Positions 1 through 6,046 of a stretch of 7,502 nt of DNA are shown here, one piece after another. The position numbers and the translations under genes are program-made. Where the stretch lies: contig CAJTSU010000172.1 in assembly GCA_910579055.1 (NCBI GenBank), positions 1 through 7,502 of the forward strand. Direction: 5' to 3'. The DNA comes from an uncultured Mailhella sp. Lineage in GTDB: Bacteria; Desulfobacterota; Desulfovibrionia; Desulfovibrionales; Desulfovibrionaceae. The number at the start of each line of letters is the position of its first letter. Positions within the stretch are counted from its first letter, which is position 1. The notes beneath the pieces are model-generated. The model was not told where the DNA came from, did not search any database, and was given only the letters and a program-made list of their open reading frames with translations.

Positions 1-1
1 G

Positions 2-147
2 TGGACATATACCGGTAAGCCCTTGGTCGCTTAAATATCGACGAAATTAAGGGACGCAACACTAGCCTCGTGCGCCCGGCTGGCACACTCCATGCCAACT
101 GGATAAGCTGGCTTGACGACGACCAGAGCGGAACTCTTTCCCTCTGA
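2..147 (+). other. Probable 3' end of an upstream tail gene, reading frame broken or shifted
   Basis: Two short open stretches look coding. Frame 2 reads WTYTGKPLVA and stops at 32-34. Frame 1 is open from 19 to a TGA at 145-147, with codon use like the genes downstream, and it includes the peptides LGRLNIDEIKGRN and HANWISWLDDDQSG. The frame-1 stretch has no ATG; its only usual alternative start is a GTG at 70, without a good ribosome binding site, and an in-frame stop lies at 16-18. The simplest reading is one protein C-terminus whose frame changes by -1 around bases 18-34. The cause could be a one-base deletion, a sequencing error or recoding. Alternatively the upstream gene ends at 34 and the rest is an untranslated gap. 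The product cannot be identified from so short a fragment. Confidence 0.3.
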
Positions 148-160
148 TTGAGGGGCATCT

Positions 161-712
161 ATGACCCCTCTGGAACTGCTTGAAGAAGTAAAAGGCCGTT
201 TCGTGGTGCTGTATCACAACAATGATGCGGCACTGCGACGCCTTTTGCAACAAGCCCTTGGCAAATATCAGGACAAGGCGGGCGTTCTCCTCCAGACCAG
301 ATACCCTGCGGGAACGACAGAGGCGGAATTCCCGGAGCTTTACCTTACGATTGCCGGATGCCATGACGAAATGCTTCGTCATGTCCCGGTTTTCGTGGAC
401 GATATAAAGGGAAGGCTCGTGTTTTCCCCGGAAACTTCCTCTGGGCCCCTGACGCTCTATTGGCTTGCCCGGCTCCGTGACTGGCCGGATGACCGTCCAC
501 TTCCCTACGGCTGTGTCGGGCTTGTGGGCGACTACCTCGAAGCGCTTATCGACATCCCGAACACTTCGCGCACCCGTGACGCCTATCACGGTATGGACGG
601 CCCTATTCCAGACCTGCCCTCCATGCAGGAACTGCGGGCTCGGTTGACCGAGCTTGAGCAGCAGATGGAAGAGTGCCGCGCCATTTTGCCGGTGAGTCTG
701 GTCATTTGCTGA
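161..712 (+). CDS. Unidentified phage tail-module protein (183 aa)
   Basis: I do not recognise a family for this protein. The ATG at 161 has a GAGGGG ribosome binding site about 7 bases upstream (150-155). The first 45 residues look helical and amphipathic (MTPLELLEEVKGRF, then LLQQALGKYQDKAG). A mixed, probably beta-rich, centre follows, then a Pro/Asp/Gly-rich stretch near residues 125-150. The last 30 residues contain a charged helix (LRARLTELEQQMEECRA) that could form a coiled coil. There is no signal peptide or membrane segment, so a cytoplasmic or virion protein is likely. It lies 10 bases upstream of the tube gene in the same run of genes. Its position suggests a structural role such as a head-tail or tail-terminator component, but that is inference from context only. 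Confidence 0.8.
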   Translation: MTPLELLEEVKGRFVVLYHNNDAALRRLLQQALGKYQDKAGVLLQTRYPAGTTEAEFPELYLTIAGCHDEMLRHVPVFVDDIKGRLVFSPETSSGPLTLYWLARLRDWPDDRPLPYGCVGLVGDYLEALIDIPNTSRTRDAYHGMDGPIPDLPSMQELRARLTELEQQMEECRAILPVSLVIC

Positions 713-713
713 T

Positions 714-718
714 GGAGG
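714..718 (+). promoter_or_regulatory. Ribosome binding site fixing a GTG start
   Basis: GGAGG lies 4 bases before the GTG at 723, just after the TGA (710-712) of the preceding gene. No ATG in the same frame has a comparable site, so the tube gene most likely starts with GTG. Confidence 0.7.
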
Positions 719-722
719 AACC

Positions 723-1244
723 GTGGCGGAAGACTTTAACAAGCTGCGGATGCTGTCTCGAAAGTTGGTAGCTACAGATTTTCAAAAGGACTGGCTCTTT
801 CGGCTCGAAGTTGAGGGGGAGCCTGCCGAGCTTGATTTATACGTCAAGGACATTGCCTACAATCCGCTCGAAGTCACAACGGATGAAGAAAACTATGGCG
901 GCGTCACCATGTCGTGGCCAACGGGGCGTGTGCCGGTAAAAATCACCGCCACCATGCGAGACAATACGGATCGCAGGATCAGCGCGTTTATCTGCGAATG
1001 GTGCGAAAAAGCCGTACATGCTGATGGAACTGTGGGCTTGCCTTATGGGCCCGATGGGTATGTCCGCAAAGTCCGGGTGTACGAACAGCGTGAGGACGGT
1101 TCGGAGGTGCTGGCCGGAGAGTGGGAAATGTACGCCACCACACCGGGAGAAACGAGCCGATCCCGCGAGAACGGCGCTTATAAAGAATTTCCCGTAGCCT
1201 TTGTCCAGTTCAGTACGGCAACAAGCCCAATCCAATTCTTGTGA
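723..1244 (+). CDS. T4 gp19-like tail tube protein
   Basis: This is the predicted subunit of the inner tail tube, which stacks as hexamers around the tape measure and becomes the conduit for DNA or effectors. The 173 residues are close to T4 gp19 (about 163). From memory of gp19, the segments match in order: an N-terminal aromatic strand (DFQKDWLFRLEVE, residues 19-31), a central ITATMRDNTDRRISAFICEW (74-93) corresponding to the gp19 'TVMNDEAHDARQKFVDW' region, and a C-terminal strand pair VRKVRVYEQ (114-122) and LAGEWEMYATTPGE (130-143), ending in a beta strand near PVAFVQFS. It starts at GTG and stops 7 bases before the chaperone gene; tube gene followed by chaperone and tape measure is the usual tail-gene order. 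The same fold also serves baseplate tube initiators (gp48/gp54 type), so that role remains possible. Confidence 0.72.
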   Translation: MAEDFNKLRMLSRKLVATDFQKDWLFRLEVEGEPAELDLYVKDIAYNPLEVTTDEENYGGVTMSWPTGRVPVKITATMRDNTDRRISAFICEWCEKAVHADGTVGLPYGPDGYVRKVRVYEQREDGSEVLAGEWEMYATTPGETSRSRENGAYKEFPVAFVQFSTATSPIQFL

Positions 1245-1251
1245 GGTAGTT

Positions 1252-2070
1252 ATGCCCTCGTATCTTCCTGACTTTTGCCTTCCTTCTGACCCTGCAAAGA
1301 GCGTCCGCCTCGCCGAAGCGACAGTGGCTGACGCTATTGATTTCTCCGAGGTTGACCCGCTCTGTGAAGAAGAGGTCACCACGCTTTTCCTGGAGAGGCT
1401 TCAGGCAAAGGAAAAATACACTGACCCCAAAAACTGGACGGTCGAGGACAGGCGTTATGCGCTCTTCATGTACCACCTTCACACAACGCAGTTCGCTGAT
1501 CTTCCCCTTACCTATGCCTGCCAGCCGTGTTCGGAGGCGGCGGGACATGAAGTGACACATACCGTGTCCGTCAAGCTGGCGGCCATGGCCGAAGAATACA
1601 CCCCCATTGCCGGCAAGCCTCTGCGGGACGTGGTGCATGAGGGGCACGCCGTCATCGTTCATCCCCTGCTGGGCGTGGATGCGGAAATCATCGAGAAAAC
1701 CCGCATGGGCATCATAGCTTTGGAGCAGGAAAAGAACACCATCGCCAGAAAGGAACGCAGCCAGCTTGCACTGCTCCGCATCCTTTCCTGCATCGACATC
1801 CCGGCCTTGGAAGGCGAAACAGAGCAGGAACGCCGAAAGCCGGTCGAGAAATTCATTCTTGGCATGTCAACCACCGAGTTCCAAGGTTTCAGTACCAAGG
1901 TGATGAACGCCCTTGCCGAAATGCGGCATGGCTTGCGCTCTGTCTTCAAAGAGGGGCGAATCCTGCTCGAAACGCCGCCGGTGCGCTGCCCGGAAGGCAA
2001 GGACAAGGAGGGGCCGGGCATCCGGCTTCAATTTCCCTTTCGGGCTTTCGACTGCATTCCGCGGGTATAG
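1252..2070 (+). CDS. T4 gp26-like baseplate/tail assembly chaperone (272 aa)
   Basis: This protein probably acts transiently in assembling the baseplate hub or tape measure, like T4 gp26 and the G-type chaperones encoded just before tape measure genes. The ATG at 1252 has a GTGAGG site (1241-1246) overlapping the previous stop. An upstream in-frame GTC/ATG extension is not supported because it would run back into the tube gene. A Cys pair is visible as YACQPC (C90, C93) followed by H99 and H103 and a beta-like run THTVSVKLAAM; a CxxC before such a strand is typical of the gp26-like family as I know it. Residues 140-250 are mostly charged helices. The stop is at 2068-2070, but an overlapping frame stays open to 2242, which suggests a longer frameshifted form. 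Family assignment rests on position and pattern, so it is moderate. Confidence 0.6.
   Translation: MPSYLPDFCLPSDPAKSVRLAEATVADAIDFSEVDPLCEEEVTTLFLERLQAKEKYTDPKNWTVEDRRYALFMYHLHTTQFADLPLTYACQPCSEAAGHEVTHTVSVKLAAMAEEYTPIAGKPLRDVVHEGHAVIVHPLLGVDAEIIEKTRMGIIALEQEKNTIARKERSQLALLRILSCIDIPALEGETEQERRKPVEKFILGMSTTEFQGFSTKVMNALAEMRHGLRSVFKEGRILLETPPVRCPEGKDKEGPGIRLQFPFRAFDCIPRV
2005..2013 (+). promoter_or_regulatory. Internal Shine-Dalgarno-like sequence, possible frameshift stimulator
   Basis: AAGGAGGGG lies inside the chaperone gene with no start codon suitably placed after it. Internal sites of this kind can pause ribosomes or stimulate frameshifting. It is about 18-25 bases upstream of the proposed slip string, further than in well-known bacterial cases, so its role is uncertain. 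Confidence 0.3.
2032..2041 (+). other. Candidate +1 programmed frameshift site
   Basis: In the chaperone frame the string reads UUU-CCC-UUU followed by C (CGG). At all three codons the P-site tRNA can re-pair one base downstream: UUU to UUC, CCC to CCU, and UUU to UUC. A +1 slip here moves translation from the chaperone frame into the frame that is open to 2242. This is the best candidate in the 1907-2070 overlap. A -2 slip would reach the same frame, but I see no string here that re-pairs well for it. Confidence 0.4.
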
Positions 2071-2242
2071 CCCCCGTGCATGGGATACCATACTGAGCAA
2101 TCTATGCCTGAATGACGGCCAAAGTCTTGGCAGTCTGCTTGCGTGTCCGACGCGCCGGGTGCTCGCTCTCCATGAAAGTGCAATAAGACGCCACAAGGCC
2201 ATCAAAAACGCCACGAGGAACCGCAAGGGTGGCCGGAGGTGA
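2042..2242 (+). CDS. Frameshift extension of the chaperone (GT/E'-type C-terminal part)
   Basis: This frame is open from 1907 to the TGA at 2240-2242. From about 2042 it looks coding: GYSPRAWDTILSNLCLNDGQ, then SLLACPTRRVLALHESAI and a basic tail ending RNRKGGRR. The part upstream of 2030 in this frame is an Arg/Cys/Ser-rich shadow of the chaperone gene. No ATG, GTG or TTG with a good ribosome binding site lies between 2030 and 2090. The extension is therefore probably made by ribosomes that shift from the chaperone frame, giving a fusion of about 329 residues with a +1 shift. Long forms of tail chaperones in lambda (gpGT) and P2 (gpE') are produced this way and contact the tape measure. Here the stop falls 2 bases before the tape measure start. 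A separate gene from a TTG at 1913, which has AAGGTGAT upstream, is the alternative. Confidence 0.6.
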   Translation, partial: GLSTAFRGYSPRAWDTILSNLCLNDGQSLGSLLACPTRRVLALHESAIRRHKAIKNATRNRKGGRR

Positions 2243-2244
2243 CG

Positions 2245-5200
2245 ATGAGCGAAGACAAAAGGCTGCCTTTCCAAGATACGCCGGAACTGAATCAGGAACA
2301 GGATGACGCCCGGGGGGAACAGTTTTGGGAGCATATCGCGGAACTCCTTGAGCAAATCGAGGAGAATACTCGTGGCGGCGCTGACCGGGGGACGCCGACA
2401 GCAGCGGCGGCCACGCCCGCACGTCCGAAGGAAGAAACGGGGGCAGGGAAAAAGGACGCCAGAGGGCAGGGCGCTGCACAAGGCAATGCGGCAGTCCGAA
2501 CGACTGCCCGCACGGCTTCCGCTGAACGCCGCCCATCCCGCAGCATTATCCCCCCGCCGTCTGCTCCTCAAGAAAAGTCTGCTTCCGGCGGCGCTGGTGG
2601 ACACTCCACAGCCAAGGCTCCAATCCCTGCCGGAAAACGGACAGGGAAAAGCCAAGGCGACGGACTTGGGGATGAATCTGGCCCGCACTCTGCGTCGAAG
2701 CAAAAAGGACCCGGCGCCAACCTCCATACCCCTACCAAAAGTCAGGAAGCCCTCGCGCAAAGACGCGAAGAAGCGATTGCCCAGAAGCAATCCAAGAGCA
2801 TCCTGGGGGCATTGAAAGAAAATCTCGCGTCATGGGATGGTTCCGTTGCTTCCCCCGACAAGTCTGACATGCAGGATGCGGCAGGGTTGGCCGCAGGCGG
2901 ACCGCTCTGGTCGGCATTCAAGGAACTCAAAGAGGCTATCCCGGAAAAAGATGGGGCGGATGACAGTCTTGCGGGCATTCTGAAAAAGACCATCGCGCAA
3001 AAAACAGGCGTCACTGCCGCAAGGGAGCGGATAGACCAGGCCGCACAGACCGCACGGGCCAAGGTGGTGACGTGGGCCGGAGGCAGAATTGACGCGCCGA
3101 AACGGGGAAACCGCGACAAGCAGGGCCGTTTCATCAAGGGAGCAGGCAAGGAAGCCAAAATTGCGGAAAAAACTCTGGCCCTGGCCTCGCAGGAAGCGCG
3201 GGAAGGCAAAAAACGCCATGATGAACTGGTAGAGGCTGTCAAGGCAGGGTCGCGGCATGAGGGGGGCGGCATCTTTGGGGAGGACGGTCTTGTTGACCGC
3301 ATGGGCCGCAGGCGTGGCGCGCGGAAAACAGGCACGTCAACGCCAGGCAGAGCGCCGAGAAGGAGAGGAAAGTTCGGATTCCTTGCCGGAGCAGGCGCGA
3401 CGCTGTTGGGAGGCGCGGCGGCTTTCTCCGGTGATCCCGTAAGTTCCGCCGTTGATATTGGCAGTGCGGCATTGTCCGCGCCCGGTGCCGGGAAGGCCGC
3501 AGGCGCAGCAGGCAAGGCCTTGGGGCTTGGCGCAAAAGGAGCCTTGGGGGCCGCGAAAGCAATTCCTGTTGCGGGGCAAGTTCTCGCCGCGGGCATGGCG
3601 CTTTATGACGGCGTTTCCGGGTGGAATGACGCCGACATGCACCGGGAGGCGTTCGGTCTTGAAGATGGGCAGGAGGCATCCACTGGGCAGAAGGCGAGCG
3701 CGGCGGCGGCCAATATCCTCGACATGGGAGGCCTGCTCACCGGGGCGGCCGGGCTGCTCGGTTTCGAGGTTTCCACGTCTGATATTGCCAAGGGCATTTT
3801 TGACTTTGGCGATTCCATCGGTTCCGCCGTGTCCCATGCGTGGGGCGGCGTGACCTCGCTCTTCTCTTCGGACGGGCAGGAAGGTGACTCGGAAGGGCTT
3901 TTTGGCAAGCTCACCGAGGCTATTTCCGAACTCACGGACACGATTGATGATGACATCAGGGAGCAAGAAAAGCCGGGCATCATTGCCGCAACGAGCGGGT
4001 TCTTCTCCCGCTTCTTCGGTGGTGATGACAGCCGGAGCCGCAGTAGCGGGGGCGGCCGGAGCACGCGCTTGGACACAGGGGCAACCAGACGGGCGCAAGC
4101 CATCATGGGCAAGGAGCTTGGCGCGCTGTCCGCGCAGTACGAAAGCGGCGTTCACGGCAGTGATGCTGTAGGCTATGACCGCACCGGCGGCACGTCATAC
4201 GGGAAATATCAAATCGCATCCAATACCGGCACGATGGACGCCTTTCTCCGCTGGGCCGACCGGAACGGAGGAGAAAACGGAAAAGAAGTCGCAGCCAGAA
4301 TGCGCTCCGCCGGCCCATTGAACACGGGGAGCAAATCAGGCGCGGCTGTGGACGCATGGCGCAGCCTTGAGCGGGAAGGCAAACTCGGAACCCAGGAACA
4401 CGACTTCATCAAGGCGACCCACTTCGATCCCGCCTTTGCCGGTATTCAGAGCGAAGAACTGCGGAAACGTGTCGAAGGGTCCAAGGCATTGCAGGACGTT
4501 CTGTGGTCCACGTCCGTCCAGCATGGGGCGGGCGGCGCAGCAAAATTGCTCAACCGAAACTTCAGGCAGGGCATGAGTGATGAAGATTTTATCAATGCCC
4601 TGTACGCGGATCGGGCGACGCAATTCAGCTCTTCAACCGCCCAAATTCAGAACTCGGCTCGCAACCGTTTTGCTGATGAACGCCAGGTTGCTCTGGCAAT
4701 GTTGCAAAAGGAACGGCGTGGCGTTGCTCAAACGCCCCAATCAGCCGTAGAGGCTACATCACAGGCCTTGCGGCTTGGAACGCAAGAGGCCGTCGACCGG
4801 GGTGTGCGTTACAGTTTCGGAAGTAAAAATTCTGCGTCTGGCGGAATTGATTGCTCCGGATGGGTGGCAGAAAATACCCGAAACATGATGGAGGCGGTGA
4901 ACGCCGAAAGCGGCAAGCCAATCTACGGAAAAGAAGCGCAGGCTGTTTTGCGAAAAGGGGCCAATGGCGGTGCAGCGGGCCTGATTCAGACAGTCAGCCA
5001 GGCGACAGGCGAACTTTTGTCCAATGATGCCCTTGCGCCGGACAAAGTGCGCGAAGGCATGATGATTGGCATGGATACAGGCGACAAGGGATGGGATCGG
5101 GGCCGTTTCGGCGGCATAGACCATATCGTCCAGACTTACAGAGATGCCGAGACTGGGCGAATGATGGTTTCGGAATCCAGCCGTGGACAAGGTGTCAAAA

Positions 5201-5685
5201 TCACGGATTATGAGGAATGGTACGCAAAATGGAATAAACGCGGGGCAAAACTTTACGGCGCTGACGTTACAAGGTTGGCCGATGCCAGCCAATTCCAGCC
5301 CTCGACAGAAACAGTCGTCGCGGATGCGAACCGAACAGGCGCAGAAACACGGGAAGCGGTTCCAGTGGAAAAGGAACAGACGCTTGTGGCCTCTGCCTCC
5401 CCTGCCGTCGCCGCGCCGCCGGAAGTGCAGACCGTAGCGGTGCAGGAAGTGCAGCCGCAGGCGCCGCAACGGTATCCGGAGCCGGAACCCATTCGACCCG
5501 AACCTTCCGCCGCGCCGCAACAAATTGATTTTTCGCAGGTTGTAGCGCTGCTCACGCAACTTGTGGACGTAACCAGGCAAAACGCAACAGGCAAGGAACG
5601 GGATACAGAAGGCGCGAACTCTCCAAATATCCCGATGGACTACGATGACCCGTTCTGTCTGGCGCTCGCCCACGATAGGGCATGA
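2245..5685 (+). CDS. Tail tape measure protein with lysozyme-like and NlpC/P60-like domains (1146 aa)
   Basis: This protein sets tail length and probably breaks the cell wall during ejection. The ATG at 2245 has GGAGG 5 bases upstream (2235-2239); a GTG at 2239 is a possible longer start. Residues 1-370 are charged, Lys/Ala/Gly/Pro-rich and probably partly disordered, with a helical start (FWEHIAELLEQIEEN). Residues 377-456 and about 484-540 are Gly/Ala-rich and hydrophobic. Residues about 620-820 form a lysozyme/lytic-transglycosylase-like domain: YESG with candidate catalytic E633, then GGTSYGKYQIAS (648-659) and SVQHGAG near 757-763. Residues about 835-1015 resemble an NlpC/P60 or CHAP cysteine peptidase: DCSGW with C870 and GGIDH with H960. 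A Pro/Glu-rich linker (about 1060-1090) precedes a C-terminal helix and the ending DYDDPFCLALAHDRA. Length, position after the chaperone and central hydrophobic regions support the call. Confidence 0.85.
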   Translation: MSEDKRLPFQDTPELNQEQDDARGEQFWEHIAELLEQIEENTRGGADRGTPTAAAATPARPKEETGAGKKDARGQGAAQGNAAVRTTARTASAERRPSRSIIPPPSAPQEKSASGGAGGHSTAKAPIPAGKRTGKSQGDGLGDESGPHSASKQKGPGANLHTPTKSQEALAQRREEAIAQKQSKSILGALKENLASWDGSVASPDKSDMQDAAGLAAGGPLWSAFKELKEAIPEKDGADDSLAGILKKTIAQKTGVTAARERIDQAAQTARAKVVTWAGGRIDAPKRGNRDKQGRFIKGAGKEAKIAEKTLALASQEAREGKKRHDELVEAVKAGSRHEGGGIFGEDGLVDRMGRRRGARKTGTSTPGRAPRRRGKFGFLAGAGATLLGGAAAFSGDPVSSAVDIGSAALSAPGAGKAAGAAGKALGLGAKGALGAAKAIPVAGQVLAAGMALYDGVSGWNDADMHREAFGLEDGQEASTGQKASAAAANILDMGGLLTGAAGLLGFEVSTSDIAKGIFDFGDSIGSAVSHAWGGVTSLFSSDGQEGDSEGLFGKLTEAISELTDTIDDDIREQEKPGIIAATSGFFSRFFGGDDSRSRSSGGGRSTRLDTGATRRAQAIMGKELGALSAQYESGVHGSDAVGYDRTGGTSYGKYQIASNTGTMDAFLRWADRNGGENGKEVAARMRSAGPLNTGSKSGAAVDAWRSLEREGKLGTQEHDFIKATHFDPAFAGIQSEELRKRVEGSKALQDVLWSTSVQHGAGGAAKLLNRNFRQGMSDEDFINALYADRATQFSSSTAQIQNSARNRFADERQVALAMLQKERRGVAQTPQSAVEATSQALRLGTQEAVDRGVRYSFGSKNSASGGIDCSGWVAENTRNMMEAVNAESGKPIYGKEAQAVLRKGANGGAAGLIQTVSQATGELLSNDALAPDKVREGMMIGMDTGDKGWDRGRFGGIDHIVQTYRDAETGRMMVSESSRGQGVKITDYEEWYAKWNKRGAKLYGADVTRLADASQFQPSTETVVADANRTGAETREAVPVEKEQTLVASASPAVAAPPEVQTVAVQEVQPQAPQRYPEPEPIRPEPSAAPQQIDFSQVVALLTQLVDVTRQNATGKERDTEGANSPNIPMDYDDPFCLALAHDRA
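4102..4720 (+). other. Lysozyme/transglycosylase-like domain inside the tape measure
   Basis: Residues about 620-825 of the tape measure carry an ES motif (E633-S634) and, 15-20 residues later, GTSYGKYQIAS. These correspond to the catalytic Glu and the G-x-x-Q/G-K-Y-Q-I motif of lytic transglycosylase and lysozyme-like folds. A later WSTSVQHGAG (754-763) fits the helix lining the substrate cleft in related phage and injection-system hydrolases. The substrate would be the glycan strand of peptidoglycan. Activity is predicted, not shown. Confidence 0.7.
4747..5290 (+). other. NlpC/P60-like cysteine peptidase domain inside the tape measure
   Basis: Residues about 835-1015 contain RYSFGSKN leading into GGIDCSGWV, with C870 as the candidate nucleophile at the start of a helix. 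GGIDHIVQTY follows with H960 as candidate base, in a strand followed by a turn and MMVSESS, where a third polar residue would be expected. This order (Cys, then His, then polar residue) is that of the NlpC/P60 and CHAP papain-like families, which cut peptide stems of peptidoglycan. The Cys-His spacing of 90 residues is longer than the usual roughly 50-70 because of an insert around residues 890-945. Confidence 0.65.
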
Positions 5686-6035
5686 CCATGATTGAAGCAC
5701 AGCGAATGCTCAAATCCTCACCAGGGGACGATGTTGAGCGATTTTCCGATGGTGATGCCATGGGCGAACGCATCAGGGAATGGCTTGATACCCCTGAAGG
5801 GACAATGGCGCACCATCCTGCATGGGGGCATAACCTCACCCCATTCAAGCATGACCCGCTCAGCAAGGGCGGCGACCTTGACGTGCTGATGGAAATGGCA
5901 ATCGCGCGGAAACTGCCCATAGATGTGGAAAACATCATACTGAAGGGCGTGAATGTCGTTGTGATGGACATTGACTTGTGTCGTATTGAAATTCTGCACC
6001 AATTCGGGTTCCAGGCAGAGGAAATCCGCCTGTAG
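5682..6035 (+). CDS. Baseplate wedge protein, gp25/GpW-like (117 aa)
   Basis: This is a predicted lysozyme-fold-like wedge component that connects the baseplate to the first sheath ring, like T4 gp25, P2 GpW and T6SS TssE. The family's conserved N-terminal block is visible as WLDTPEGTMAHHPAWGHNL (residues 34-52), matching 'l-x-T-p-x-G-e-x-x-x-x-P-x-f-G-x-x-L'. A helix (LDVLMEMAIARK) and C-terminal strands VNVVVMDIDLCRIEIL follow. The usual EPR motif is replaced by LPI (78-80). The ATG at 5682 overlaps the tape measure stop (ATGA), implying translational coupling; ATG 5688 is an equally plausible start, with AGGG (5677-5680) 7 bases before it. The length and the position before the gp6-like gene fit the family well. 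Confidence 0.8.
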   Translation: MTMIEAQRMLKSSPGDDVERFSDGDAMGERIREWLDTPEGTMAHHPAWGHNLTPFKHDPLSKGGDLDVLMEMAIARKLPIDVENIILKGVNVVVMDIDLCRIEILHQFGFQAEEIRL

Positions 6036-6046
6036 GGGAAAATGCC

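Noticed and set aside
62..742. 226-residue open frame on the minus strand
   Set aside because: It lies opposite the well-supported 161-712 gene, has no ribosome binding site, and its translation is rich in Arg, His and Ser as expected for an antisense shadow.
2061..2077. Hairpin at the chaperone stop that might stimulate frameshifting
   Set aside because: Only about 4-5 base pairs can form (GCGGG with CCCGT, one of them G-T) around a 7-base loop, too weak to claim.
1913..2242. Independent 109-residue gene starting at TTG 1913, with AAGGTGAT 8 bases upstream
   Set aside because: The first half of its product looks like an out-of-frame shadow of the chaperone (Arg/Cys/Ser-rich). Only the part after about 2042 looks coding, which favours frameshifting. 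It is kept only as an alternative.
1867..2790. 307-residue minus-strand open frame across the chaperone/tape measure junction
   Set aside because: It is Arg/Leu/Phe-rich with no recognisable domain, and it opposes two strong coding frames; long antisense frames are expected in this GC-biased sequence.
2303..2815. 170-residue + strand open frame inside the tape measure gene
   Set aside because: It is rich in Arg, Pro and Leu, is in another frame of a convincing gene, and has no domain or start site support.
4759..5700. 313-residue minus-strand open frame opposite the NlpC/P60-like domain
   Set aside because: The + strand has clear catalytic motifs; the minus frame has Arg/Cys/Phe-rich sequence and no motif.
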